Assembly: GCA_029260825.1 (NCBI GenBank)
Contig: JAJDCM010000337.1
Coordinates: 1 to 48,239, forward strand
Length of the DNA stretch: 48,239 bases
Reading direction: 5' to 3'
From: Planctomycetota bacterium
Lineage (GTDB): Bacteria > Planctomycetota > JACOTG01 > JAJDCM01
Part shown: piece by piece, positions 7,201 through 15,395 of the stretch
Numbering within the stretch: position 1 is the first letter of the stretch
Layout of the letters: the number at the start of each line of letters is the position of its first letter
Program-made: the position numbers and the translations under genes
Notes under the pieces: generated by a model
Told to the model about the DNA's origin: nothing
Databases searched by the model: none
The model's input: only the letters and a program-made list of their open reading frames with translations

Positions 7201-9150
7201 GGCTCGATCCGCTACCGAAACACCCAGGATCGCCGAGACCGGATTTCCATCCTCGTCCCGTGTCACAAAGTCCACCCGTTGCGATGCACCCGGAAGAGTC
7301 TTCTCCTTGGACGGGCGCATCTCAATGACAAGAGACCGACCGGAGGAACGATGAACAAGTCGCTCCACCTGGGGGGTCAGGCTCTGGTCAAATACCGTGA
7401 CCCGAAGGACGCCGGCCGTCTGAGGCGGAAGAGGAACTTCAAGAGAAGTCCAACCCGCTCCTCGAAATACATCCTGAGCAACGAGTACTCCACGGCAAAA
7501 GACGCCCGCAATCCACGGCCCCTCCGACGGAGTGTAGATGGATAGGCGAACAGGATCTCCCGGCCCGGTTCCCACATCTTCCGACCGAAGAACGACTCCC
7601 TTTTCCTGGCAGGTAGGCAACGGAAACGTCATCTTTCCCGGAGATTCCAGGATGAGCTCGTAGGTACGCTCCAGTTCAGGGACAAGCTCGAACCACCCTC
7701 TTCCTTGATGAAGAGTGGAGAAGTCCGAAATCGCTTCATCCCGTCCCGACGCCACCTTCCCCCGGGCATCGACGGGGCGAAACAGCTCATCCAGGACCTC
7801 TACGTAGACTCGATTCTTCACCCCGGCAATCAAGTCGCCTCCCTCGGGATAGAAATTCACGACCAAGCTACCGGTCACGATCACAAACGGCTTCATCGTG
7901 GTTTCGACAAGTCCACCGTCGGTAATTCGCGCACTGACTCGCCCCTCTCCCGGTGCGGCATCCGCAGGAACCCTCAGTTCGACCACGCAACTTCCGCCTG
8001 GCCCAGGCGAAATCAATTGCTCATCGACGATTGAGCCCGCAAGAAGGAGCTCGACATCGACGGATGCATCGGTGAGTTCTCCCCCTTCCACCCGCTCTAC
8101 TTGAATGTCAGCAACAACGACCTCACCCGGAGCGTAGCTCGCCCGATCAAGGGTGATGCGTTTCATCAACCGTGGTGTCTGATACTTGCGAACCAGCAAA
8201 GGCAAGCTCTCTACGGTGCAATCATTCCGGCCGTTTCTGAACTCAAAAGTGTAGTTTCCCCCCGAAGCATCCTTCGGGATCGTCCAGGCGGTGGCTACCA
8301 CTCCGTCCTCGATCCACGGCGTGGCCTCAAAGACCGGAGAGCCCTTTGGATCAATCACACGAACCCGATAAGACTTGACCCGTTTCTGGTCATCGCCTTC
8401 CTTCCAGGGGCCAAGAGACAAACGATCGAGAACCACGGCTCGAAGGTAGGCATGCTGACCCGGTTGATAGGCAGGTTTATCCGAAGACAGATGAACAAGA
8501 GGTGCTTCCGCGACCGGAGACAAGCTGAGGTCAACGGATCTCTCGAGGAAAGCATCTGACGCTTGCACTTCAAACCGCCGAATTCCCGCCAATCGAGGAG
8601 GCACATCGATATCAAACGATCCCTGCGCGTCGGGCTCTTCGCCCTGGATCACCACTTCTCCCCCTTGGTCGTATCCTGTCCACTTGATCGACGCCGAACC
8701 TGGAGAACCGTTTCGTCTCCAGGTTTCCACCCGGAACCGACCCGAGCCCCCATCCGGTACTCCGCGAGGACCGCTGACGACAAGATGGAGCCCCCCCGAA
8801 GCGAGCCGAGCCACTTGAACTTCCTGAACTCGCCAATCAACAAACGGCAACGAAACCAGGAGTGCCAGGAAGACGGCAGCAGCGATCACACCACGCCGGC
8901 GATACCAGGCGATCGGTTGAACCATCTGTTTCCGTGCGGGCGGAGGAGAATCAAGATGGAGCCTGGCTACCGGCTCCACCGCCGCATCCTGAAGGACGGA
9001 CGACCAGGCCTCGGCCTCCTTCAAGACTTCTTGAGCCTCCGGGTCCGTCTTCAGCCGCTCCTTCATCGACTGAGGATCTTCATGACAACCAAAGAGGTAC
9101 TCAACCACCTCTTCTCGCAGTCGATCCCGGTCACTATGTTGCTGGCTCAT
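4240..9150 (-). CDS. Alpha-2-macroglobulin with anti-sigma-like cytoplasmic N-terminus
   Basis: 1636 aa. Residues 1-86 are predicted cytoplasmic and look like an anti-sigma domain (EYLFG...DPQSMKERLKTDPEAQEVL) without zinc ligands. TM1 follows at about 87-104. Periplasmic macroglobulin domains come next, including an MG2-like SDKPAYQPGQ (223-232). Two more hydrophobic segments lie at about 761-780 and 798-819, then the A2M domain (ETLFWNP...DRVTTWDV, about 954-984) and the thioester motif GCFEQ (1162-1166) opening an alpha/alpha toroid. Bacterial A2Ms trap proteases by thioester chemistry. The ATG overlaps the stop of the ECF sigma gene (ATGA), so the two proteins are made together. I infer that this is the sigma factor's membrane regulator with a huge extracytoplasmic sensor. 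The usual GCGEQ has Phe here at the third position. Confidence 0.88.
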   Translation of the reverse strand: MSQQHSDRDRLREEVVEYLFGCHEDPQSMKERLKTDPEAQEVLKEAEAWSSVLQDAAVEPVARLHLDSPPPARKQMVQPIAWYRRRGVIAAAVFLALLVSLPFVDWRVQEVQVARLASGGLHLVVSGPRGVPDGGSGRFRVETWRRNGSPGSASIKWTGYDQGGEVVIQGEEPDAQGSFDIDVPPRLAGIRRFEVQASDAFLERSVDLSLSPVAEAPLVHLSSDKPAYQPGQHAYLRAVVLDRLSLGPWKEGDDQKRVKSYRVRVIDPKGSPVFEATPWIEDGVVATAWTIPKDASGGNYTFEFRNGRNDCTVESLPLLVRKYQTPRLMKRITLDRASYAPGEVVVADIQVERVEGGELTDASVDVELLLAGSIVDEQLISPGPGGSCVVELRVPADAAPGEGRVSARITDGGLVETTMKPFVIVTGSLVVNFYPEGGDLIAGVKNRVYVEVLDELFRPVDARGKVASGRDEAISDFSTLHQGRGWFELVPELERTYELILESPGKMTFPLPTCQEKGVVLRSEDVGTGPGDPVRLSIYTPSEGPWIAGVFCRGVLVAQDVFRGAGWTSLEVPLPPQTAGVLRVTVFDQSLTPQVERLVHRSSGRSLVIEMRPSKEKTLPGASQRVDFVTRDEDGNPVSAILGVSVADRALQDLVSEPRVGISDQTWLLADVEDLEDLPEFLSSGENAERNVDLLLGTRGWRRFSWMDPDSLLAEHGDKARRLLLREGRPDAPLVKDDGGENWSVMASARNDARTSKQRAIVALLGACLLAILFGVIVAWSKVLRRYLPDRPLLRPLLGTTLTVATLAVPCLLAFFAIVEMKGKTVLQKEDRLAFFAGGEDVDFWFAFNPKNDVEQLEVDDAVAYIQDFDVEIAQAAAIVDGPGAIQNLALMGPKRDADPAVQYPSVFSNQSLDYLLGPNDEVADLKEGGVPHRVYAHRRKEGEAGHGRIDFTETLFWNPVLRTSPQGEASITFDLSDRVTTWDVNVDAHGAARVGQGKVDFEAVPPLFLEAKLPVEASLGDRLLVPVSATVSDKSVETVQVRVAAKGSLRLDDTEFEIDLVDGKGRLLLPITVDEEVPGRLAIICRGGRHEDRIGLSLRVVPRGFPHRVSKSGSLTTSAEFIVPIPQDSVLGSKTAELTLYPSPLADVLGGIEGMLRTPHGCFEQASSVNYPNLLVLSYLRSAGVVLPSIEEKARGLLKAGYTKLTGYECSTKGYEWFGSDPGHEALSAYGLLEFHDMNQVYDVDSTMVERTRNWLFSRRDGEGGFKQMERSLDTFGAAPENVTNAYITYALAVTDHDSLDLDTELDRQESRALESKDAYEVSLAALALEHGGRGQVADTARERLKTWQEKDGSLTGSSTSITSSGGKDLKVETTSFAVLAWLLDPDDIANAEEGVRFILSSRRGGGAFGATQATITALKALTEYAKIQRRIANPGTARLIINDLEIDSRSFGAGERGSISFLDFAGALVPGENRVRIELTGDNEFPFSLDCSYQATQPANDPDCRVGLTTRLAETSIEEGKSVALSLTVENRTSEGLPMALAVVGLPAGLHAPTSILDDLKEAGKIDFWETDGRELVLYFRGIAPSGKRELIIDLLAMVPGASTGPASRTWLYYTPEAKAWVEPLSIKIDPAIR

Positions 9151-9716
9151 GACGGCTCCTTCCCGAAGGCAAAACCCTCCGACTCGGCCCAGTTGCTTGG
9201 AGCAAACTCAGAAAGAGCGGCTCGCAGGTGTTTGAGGGCCCCTCGCATCCGGGTCTTGGCGGTTCCAACCGGGATATCCAGAACGTCCGAGATCGCGGAA
9301 AATGTCCTTCCGCCGGATGTACGCAAAAGGAACACCTCCTTTTCCGCTTCGCCCAGACTTCGAATCGCTTCCCGGGCAGCCGAGACCCACTCCTGTCTTT
9401 CCGCTTTCTGGGGAGGCTGGGGCACTTTCGATAAGAGTTTCACCGCGTCAACCTCCTCCAGGTTCAAGTTCTCACCCCGTCTTTGAGCTTTCCGACGAAG
9501 GTCCCGGGCCAGGTTCATGGTCAAAACAAAAACCCACGCCGCTGGATCCTGGATCGGAAGCCCTCGATTCCATGACTTCCAAGCCCTCAAAAATGCCTCC
9601 TGCAAGACCTCCTGGACGTCTGCGTTCGGGCCGAGGATTCCCCGAATCGCCCCGGCGAGGCCCGAGGCATGCTGATGAAACAGCTCCGTTAGTGCGCTTC
9701 TAGTGCGGAGTTCCAA
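9147..9716 (-). CDS. ECF RNA polymerase sigma factor
   Basis: 189 aa. Sigma region 2 (DVQEVLQEAFLRAWKSW, then AAWVFVLTMNLARDLRR; about residues 33-76) binds core polymerase and the -10 element. Region 4 (SLGEAEKEVFLLRT, then a helix-turn-helix IPVGTAKTRMRGALKHL; about 120-170) reads the -35. Regions 1 and 3 are absent, as expected for the extracytoplasmic-function class. Its last codons overlap the start of the alpha-2-macroglobulin gene, whose N-terminus is anti-sigma-like; that is the classic sigma/anti-sigma arrangement. A GGAAC-N17-CGTC sequence upstream could be an autoregulated promoter. Confidence 0.93.
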   Translation of the reverse strand: MELRTRSALTELFHQHASGLAGAIRGILGPNADVQEVLQEAFLRAWKSWNRGLPIQDPAAWVFVLTMNLARDLRRKAQRRGENLNLEEVDAVKLLSKVPQPPQKAERQEWVSAAREAIRSLGEAEKEVFLLRTSGGRTFSAISDVLDIPVGTAKTRMRGALKHLRAALSEFAPSNWAESEGFAFGKEPS

Positions 9717-9787
9717 ATCTATTCATCCAAGACGATTCGTTTCTCTTGAGGCAGTCTCGATCCTGGCCCTGTACCCTGAAGACGCGC

Positions 9788-9813
9788 GACGGTCCTCCTT
9801 GGTCTTCAGTTCC
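9788..9813 (-). promoter_or_regulatory. Candidate ECF-type autoregulatory promoter
   Basis: On the minus strand GGAAC (9813-9809) is followed after 17 nt by CGTC (9791-9788). This spacing and these words match the common ECF promoter pattern (GGAAC...CGTC). Transcription would begin near 9780, about 65 nt before the sigma factor start. The match is short and could be chance; it is supported only by its position in front of an ECF gene. Confidence 0.35.
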
Positions 9814-9969
9814 TTGAGAAATCTTGCCAGCACGCCAAGAATTGGTCTCAAAATGCGGACCTCAAGTGGATCTAGTCTCTCTTCCAGAAGTTCGTAACCT
9901 GGTGCCCAGTCATCAACCTCCCGGAAAACGCCGGTAATCAGATCGGAAAAGAAAAAAAGGAAACGAAGA

Positions 9970-10482
9970 ATGCAGCGTCCAGACCCCTCGGAATACGACT
10001 CCTACTACGCTCTCTATGTGGATCAAGCTCCTGAGGGAAACATCCTCGAACTCATGGAATCGGAAGTTGTCAAGGCAGGCGACTTCCTCCGAGGCCTTCC
10101 GGCCGACGCGGGCAACCATCGGTACCAACCCGACAAATGGAGCGTAAAGCAAGTTATCGGACATGTCATTGATGTCGAGCGAACGTTTGCCTATCGCGCC
10201 TTCTGCTTCGCCCGTTGCGACAAGACGGAACTTCATTCATTCGATCAGAATGATTACATGGAATACTGCAATGCCAACGACCGAAGCATCGCCGATCTGG
10301 CCACGGAGCTCGAGGCAATTCGTAGATCCCATATCGCCCTCTTCAAGAGCTTTGACGGGACCATGATTGCCAGAAAAGGAATCGCCAGCGGATTTGAATT
10401 CTCCGTACGATCTCTACCCTTCATCATCGTGGGCCATGAGATTCATCATCGAAAAGTAATCAAAGAACGCTATCTACCTTGA
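9970..10482 (+). CDS. DinB-like four-helix metal-binding protein
   Basis: 170 aa, ATG preceded by AAGGAAACGAAGA, a fair ribosome site. The sequence has the DinB/YfiT-like layout: DKWSVKQVIGHVIDVERTFAYR (about 53-74) with His at the first metal position, and HEIHHRKVIKERY near the C-terminus carrying the remaining histidines. Family members bind a metal ion in a four-helix bundle and often act as thiol-dependent S-transferases or hydrolases; the substrate is unknown here. It is divergent from the sigma factor and monocistronic as far as can be seen. Confidence 0.85.
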   Translation: MQRPDPSEYDSYYALYVDQAPEGNILELMESEVVKAGDFLRGLPADAGNHRYQPDKWSVKQVIGHVIDVERTFAYRAFCFARCDKTELHSFDQNDYMEYCNANDRSIADLATELEAIRRSHIALFKSFDGTMIARKGIASGFEFSVRSLPFIIVGHEIHHRKVIKERYLP

Positions 10483-10629
10483 GGCGTGGCCTCCACGCTT
10501 GATCCCCGGTAGGAAGGCCAGTCTCCCGCTCCGCCTTGCATATCTGCGCGAACTCGGTTACCATCGCTCCTGCAAGAACTTATATTTCGAATAGCAAGAG
10601 CCATTCGAACCGACCTTGGGAGAAGGGCA

Positions 10630-12561
10630 ATGCTTCATAACAAGCTGGCAAACCGTCATTTCCGCGCACTCCCCCTGCTGATCCTCCTGATCATCCTCTC
10701 TACAGCGGGAGCCAACGGGACCGATTTTGACGTGAGTAGCACGGGTGATTCCGGTCCTCAGACTCTGCGCCAAGCGATCATCGACGCCAACGCTGATGGA
10801 AATGAACCTCATAACATCAACTTCAGTATTACCGGGACGATTCGGCTCACCACCGTCCTTCCGGAAATCGAATGCGATGTGAACATCAACGGCCCGGGGG
10901 CAGACCTGCTGACCGTCGAGCGCGACATTGTCCGAACGGGTTTTCGGATTCTCCATTTCGGAGAACACACCACATCAACCCTTTTCGGCCTTACGATTGC
11001 GAAGGGTCTCGACACCGATGGAGCGGGCATCAAGAGCGAAGGACACCTCACGGTCAACGCCTGCTGGATTCAAGACAATCACGCAACAATCGTTGGGGCA
11101 GGAATCCACAACCTCGGCTCCATCGATATTCTTGACAGTACATTTAGCGGAAACAGTGCCCCAACCGGCGCGGCGCTTTGCAATCTCCTGGGTCTCCTTG
11201 GAACCATGAACGTGACCAACTCCACGTTCAGCGACAACGAGACCACGATCGCCGGCGGCTCTGCCCTTCTCAACGATACCGGCGCGGAATGCAACATGCT
11301 TCATTGCACCGTCACCAACAACCGGGGGGGACATGCCACCGCCGCCGTGGTGAATCTCGCTTTCCCCAGTCGACTCAATCTCCGAAATACGATCATCGCC
11401 AACAACACCCCTCAGGACCTCGCAAACATCGCTTTCGCCTTCCTCAACTCCGAAGGGAACAACTTGATCGGCGACAACTCGGGAGTTGAATCTCAGTTCC
11501 CGCAAGGGCTTCCCAATGGGAGCAACGATCTCGTCGGTACCTCGGCGATGCCCCTTGACCCCGGTCTCCTTCCACTTGGCGCCATCGACGGGTTCCCATT
11601 TGGCGGGAACACCGGGCCGACTCCGACTCATCCTCTCGACATCGGATCGCCCGCGGTTGACGGGGGAAACAACATGAACGTTCCCGCGACGGATCAGCGG
11701 GGCCAGCCTCGGATTGCCGACGGAGATTGCGACAACCAGGCCATCGTCGACATCGGATCTTTTGAAAGAAGGGCCGACACGACATCCCCGATCATTACGT
11801 GCCCCAACGACATTACCGAACTGTGCACCTCAGCAGCCGGCAGCGTCGTGATGTTTACCCCGACCGCTACCGACAACTTTGACCCGGCCCCCATCATCAC
11901 GTGCACTCCGGAATCCGGCTCGGTGTTTGCTCCGGGAACCACGCCGGTTACTTGCACCGCGATCGATGCCTGCGGAAACATGTCAAACTGCACTTTCGAA
12001 GTCACAATCATCGGAAATCCCGCCGACGTCTTCGGGGAGAAAACCGTCGTCGGTGAATTCATTGCCGGCGGTCGGATTCAGTACACGGTCATCCTCAACA
12101 ACGAATCCGACAATGTTCAGCCCGACAACCCTGGCGACGAGTTCACGGATATCCTGCCGGAACACCTGCGGCTCGATGGCGCCATGGTGATTGAAGGCGG
12201 AGGGGCCGTCGATGTTGATCTGCGGGGCCGAATCGTCAACTGGAACGGAACGATTCCGGCGCGAGGAAGAATCATCATCCTGATCGACGCCTTGATTCTC
12301 TTCAACACCTTGGGCGAAACGATCTGCAACCAGGGAACTGTTTTCTATGACGGGATCGGGTGCGGTGCCAACACAACAAGCCGACCCACCCACGACCCGA
12401 CGGTGCTGGACTCAGACGATAGCCCAACCTGCCTGATGGTCCCGGATGTAGTCCCGAGCGAGATCCCAAGCCTCGGGTCCTTTGGAGTCGGGGCGCTGTC
12501 CATTTTGATGGGAATGATGCTGGTCGTAAAAGCGATCCGGTTTCGATCCAAACCGCTTTAG
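10630..12561 (+). CDS. Secreted beta-helix/HYR-domain protein with IPTL-CTERM-like tail
   Basis: 643 aa with an N-terminal signal peptide (residues about 13-28) and a ribosome site (GAAGGGCA) before the ATG. The first half resembles polymorphic outer-membrane/parallel beta-helix proteins: QTLRQAIIDANADG, then repeated short N-x-T/G-N-x turns, ending in SPAVDGGNN...DQRGQPR...DIGSFE. A HYR domain follows (about 385-465: TSPIITCP...VTCTAIDACGNMSNCTF), then a DUF11-like beta-sandwich (EKTVVGEF...YTVILNN). The tail is IPSLGSFGVGAL, a hydrophobic helix and basic RFRSK, resembling the IPTL-CTERM sorting signal handled by an exosortase-type enzyme. Likely a surface or secreted adhesin-like protein; no sorting enzyme lies in this window. 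Confidence 0.85.
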   Translation: MLHNKLANRHFRALPLLILLIILSTAGANGTDFDVSSTGDSGPQTLRQAIIDANADGNEPHNINFSITGTIRLTTVLPEIECDVNINGPGADLLTVERDIVRTGFRILHFGEHTTSTLFGLTIAKGLDTDGAGIKSEGHLTVNACWIQDNHATIVGAGIHNLGSIDILDSTFSGNSAPTGAALCNLLGLLGTMNVTNSTFSDNETTIAGGSALLNDTGAECNMLHCTVTNNRGGHATAAVVNLAFPSRLNLRNTIIANNTPQDLANIAFAFLNSEGNNLIGDNSGVESQFPQGLPNGSNDLVGTSAMPLDPGLLPLGAIDGFPFGGNTGPTPTHPLDIGSPAVDGGNNMNVPATDQRGQPRIADGDCDNQAIVDIGSFERRADTTSPIITCPNDITELCTSAAGSVVMFTPTATDNFDPAPIITCTPESGSVFAPGTTPVTCTAIDACGNMSNCTFEVTIIGNPADVFGEKTVVGEFIAGGRIQYTVILNNESDNVQPDNPGDEFTDILPEHLRLDGAMVIEGGGAVDVDLRGRIVNWNGTIPARGRIIILIDALILFNTLGETICNQGTVFYDGIGCGANTTSRPTHDPTVLDSDDSPTCLMVPDVVPSEIPSLGSFGVGALSILMGMMLVVKAIRFRSKPL

Positions 12562-12588
12562 AGCTCCCTCCAGGGGGGAACACGGACT

Positions 12589-12831
12589 CTATTCGCCCGC
12601 GCGGAACTGCTCCCAGATTCGATCAAACCGGCCCTCGTAGACCATCTGAAAAAGGTCCATCCGATCGGGGAACCAATCCTCACAGGTATCGCGCATGCGA
12701 GCGATGGCGATATCGATGTCGACCCTCGCTTCTCCAAAGAGGATCCGACCGACAATCTGATCTCCGATACGCGCCAACTGGGCCATGCGCTCATCACGCG
12801 ACGGGAGACCGGGATCCGTATCCGTTTGCAT
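12589..12831 (-). CDS. Small hypothetical protein
   Basis: 80 aa with a balanced, charged composition (ARIGDQIVGRILFGEARVD, FPDRMDLFQMVYEGRFDRI) that looks like a real helical protein. No family recognised. The end is convergent with the HYR protein, and the start faces the transketolase promoter region. A second frame over the same bases (12558-12797) reads as low-complexity sequence and was not chosen. No clear ribosome site; a start at the internal Met16 is possible. Confidence 0.6.
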   Translation of the reverse strand: MQTDTDPGLPSRDERMAQLARIGDQIVGRILFGEARVDIDIAIARMRDTCEDWFPDRMDLFQMVYEGRFDRIWEQFRAGE

Positions 12832-13151
12832 CAGGAAACTCTTGCTGCCTTTACCTTTAGACCAAGAACAACATCTGCGACTTCCCGATCAAGCCGATCA
12901 GGGCTTGATGAACCTCACCTTGAGTTTATCACCTCATCTCACGGAAGATGAAGTGGGGACGTCTTCCCTCTTGCGAAACACTCAATAGATGACCTATTCT
13001 TTGGGTTCTCCTTGGGCAATCCGTGCCCAATCTCCCAACTGATGAACAACGAATAAATAATGCAAGTTCTTGCCCCCGGAGGGAATCCTCTTCTTTCGGG
13101 GTCAGTCCTCTGCCCGTACGGGGAAGAAGCAGAAAGGAAGGAAGGATCACA
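12832..13151. other. Intergenic region upstream of transketolase with two hairpins
   Basis: 320 bp without a gene. It holds two perfect inverted repeats: ATCAAGCC-N6-GGCTTGAT (12888-12909) and TTGGGCA-ATCCG-TGCCCAA (13012-13030). Neither is followed by a T-run, so they are not obvious terminators. They may be operators or 5'-leader hairpins of the transketolase transcript. The end of the region carries the transketolase ribosome site. Confidence 0.6.
12971..13000 (+). promoter_or_regulatory. tkt: Possible sigma-70 promoter of transketolase
   Basis: TTGCGA (12971-12976) and TATTCT (12995-13000) are 18 nt apart, each a partial match to the -35 and -10 consensus. Transcription would start near 13007, placing the TTGGGCA/TGCCCAA hairpin right at the 5' end of the message. 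Moderate match only. Confidence 0.35.
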
Positions 13152-15218
13152 ATGACACCATCTACGATCACCCAGGACATCCAACAGAAGGCGATCAACA
13201 ACATCAGGACCCTGTCCATGGAAGCGGTTCAAGCCGCTAACTCGGGGCACCCCGGGACAGCCATGGCAATGGCCCCTGTGGTTTACACACTCTGGCAGAA
13301 TCACCTCCGCTTTGATCCGAACGATCCTATCTGGCCCAACCGAGATCGATTCGTGCTCTCGATCGGTCACGCTTCCATGCTCCTGTATTCCATTCTTCAC
13401 CTGACCCAGGTGAAGTCGGTAAACGGAAAATACGAAACCCTCGGGGAGCCATCAGTCACTCTTGACGACATCAAGAGCTTCCGTCAGCTCGATAGCAAAT
13501 GCCCGGGGCACCCGGAATACCGGTGGACGTCCGGAGTAGAGACCACTACCGGCCCTCTTGGCCAGGGCGTTGCCACCAGCGTCGGAATGGCCATGGCCTC
13601 CAAATGGATGGGCGCTCATTTCAATCGTCCCAACCATGAAATGATCAACTACAACGTCTTTGCTCTTCATGGCGACGGCTGCATGATGGAAGGAGTAGCC
13701 AGCGAAGCGGCTTCCATGGCGGGACACCTGAAGCTCGACAACCTCTGCTGGATCTACGACAACAACCGCATTACCATCGAGGGAAACACGAGCCTATCCT
13801 TCACCGAAGATGTGGCGACTCGATTCATTGCTTACGGTTGGAACGTCACCCGAGTCGGCGATGCGAACGATATCGACATGCTGAACCGAGCGTTCGATAC
13901 CTTCCACAAGACAACAGATCGACCGACCCTCATCATCGTCGACAGTCACATCGCCTGGGGAGCACCTCACAAGCAAGATACGAGCGCCGCCCACGGTGAG
14001 CCCCTCGGTGAAGACGAAATCCGAGCCACCAAGAAGAACTATGGCTGGGATGAGAACTCATCATTCCTTGTGCCTGAAGACGTTCTTGCTCATTATCAGG
14101 AGGGAATCGGCACCCGAGGCAAGAAGCTTCGAGACGAGTGGATGAGTAGCTTTGATAACTACAAGAAGGATCACAAGCAACTCGCAGACCATCTTTACAA
14201 GATGCAAAAACGAGAGCTTCCCGACGGTTGGGACAAAGATCTTCCTGTGTTCGAAGCAGATCCGAAGGGTCTCGCCGGCCGTCAGGCCTCCGAAAAGGTC
14301 TTGAATGCTCTTGCGCCCAACATTCCCTGGTTGATTGGAGGAGCCGCTGATCTGGCGCCATCGACGAAGACCAGACTCGGCTTTGAGGGAGCCGGTGACT
14401 TCTCAGCTGAAGATTACTCCGGTCGAAACATGCACTTTGGCATTCGCGAGTTCGCCATGACCTCGGCGCTAAACGGCATGTCTCTCTCGAAGATCCGCCC
14501 CTATGGCGCCGGGTTCTTGATCTTCTCGGACTACGCGCGATCGGCGATCCGCCTTGCTGCACTCATGGAAATTCCGGTGATCAATATCTTCACTCACGAC
14601 TCGATCGGAGTGGGTGAAGACGGCCCCACGCACCAACCGGTGGAACAGTTGATTTCCCTTCGAGCCATCCCCGGACTCACCGTGATGCGCCCGGGAGACT
14701 CCAATGAAGTCGTGGAGTGCTGGCGAATCATCGCCCAGATGACTCACGAGCCGGTCTGTCTCATTCTTACCCGGCAAGCCTTGCCGACTCTTGATCGCAC
14801 CAAGTATGCTGCAGCATCGGGAGTCGCAAAGGGTGCCTACATTCTTGCCGACGCAGACGACGGGAAGCCGGACGTCCTGCTTCTTGCAACCGGAAGTGAA
14901 GTCTCCCTGATGATCAACGCCTACGAGACGTTGAAGGCAGCCGGAGTGAAGGCTCGGGTCGTCAGCATGCCCTCCTGGGAAATCTTCGAGGCTCAAGATG
15001 CTGCCTACAAGGAAAGCGTCCTCCCGGCTGCAATCTCGAACCGCATTTCGGTTGAGCAGGCCTCAACAGTTGGCTGGGATCGCTACGTTGGCCTCAGAGG
15101 AAAGGCCATCGGGATGGAGACCTTCGGAGCATCCGCTCCGCTGAAGGAACTCCAGAAGAAGTTCGGCTTCACCCCTGAGCACATTGTTGACGTGGCAAAG
15201 GGTATGGTCGGGAAGTAA
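13152..15218 (+). CDS. tkt: Transketolase
   Basis: 688 aa. Thiamine-diphosphate enzyme of the non-oxidative pentose phosphate pathway, moving two-carbon ketol units between sugar phosphates. Seen: the N-terminal NSGHPGTAMAMA motif, the ThDP motif HGDGCMMEG...WIYDNN, the pyrimidine-domain IREFAM and FTHDSIGVGEDGPTHQPVEQL, and the C-terminal domain with GSEVSL. Length is normal for the family. The frame is open further upstream, but ATG at 13152 is preceded by AAGGAAGGA at good spacing and starts where the family starts. A strong terminator follows. Confidence 0.97.
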   Translation: MTPSTITQDIQQKAINNIRTLSMEAVQAANSGHPGTAMAMAPVVYTLWQNHLRFDPNDPIWPNRDRFVLSIGHASMLLYSILHLTQVKSVNGKYETLGEPSVTLDDIKSFRQLDSKCPGHPEYRWTSGVETTTGPLGQGVATSVGMAMASKWMGAHFNRPNHEMINYNVFALHGDGCMMEGVASEAASMAGHLKLDNLCWIYDNNRITIEGNTSLSFTEDVATRFIAYGWNVTRVGDANDIDMLNRAFDTFHKTTDRPTLIIVDSHIAWGAPHKQDTSAAHGEPLGEDEIRATKKNYGWDENSSFLVPEDVLAHYQEGIGTRGKKLRDEWMSSFDNYKKDHKQLADHLYKMQKRELPDGWDKDLPVFEADPKGLAGRQASEKVLNALAPNIPWLIGGAADLAPSTKTRLGFEGAGDFSAEDYSGRNMHFGIREFAMTSALNGMSLSKIRPYGAGFLIFSDYARSAIRLAALMEIPVINIFTHDSIGVGEDGPTHQPVEQLISLRAIPGLTVMRPGDSNEVVECWRIIAQMTHEPVCLILTRQALPTLDRTKYAAASGVAKGAYILADADDGKPDVLLLATGSEVSLMINAYETLKAAGVKARVVSMPSWEIFEAQDAAYKESVLPAAISNRISVEQASTVGWDRYVGLRGKAIGMETFGASAPLKELQKKFGFTPEHIVDVAKGMVGK

Positions 15219-15251
15219 GAAGGACCTTCTAAAGCGTTATTGATTCACTTG

Positions 15252-15290
15252 AACGCGGCTGCTTCCAGTTGGAAGGGGCCGCGTTTTTTT
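15252..15290 (+). terminator. Rho-independent terminator of transketolase
   Basis: AACGCGGC (15252-15259) pairs with GCCGCGTT (15278-15285), and inside it CTTCC (15262-15266) pairs with GGAAG (15271-15275) around a 4-nt loop. The stem runs into TTTTTTT. It lies about 34 nt after the transketolase stop, between convergent operons. Confidence 0.93.
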
Positions 15291-15395
15291 GGTTTTGGGG
15301 TTCTGGGCAGTCCGGAGCCGATTGCAGCCGATTGATGCACAAGCAGGCATCCTGAGAAGCCCTCATGCAGCTGGGGAAAAACGAAGGCTCTAGAG

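Noticed and set aside
8563..9486. A 307-residue plus-strand open frame across the A2M/sigma junction
   Set aside because: Antisense to two confidently identified genes, low-complexity Arg/Ser/Pro composition, no ribosome site.
10975..11631. A 218-residue minus-strand open frame inside the HYR protein gene
   Set aside because: Val/Gly/Glu-rich antisense translation; the plus-strand gene has a signal peptide and clear domains.
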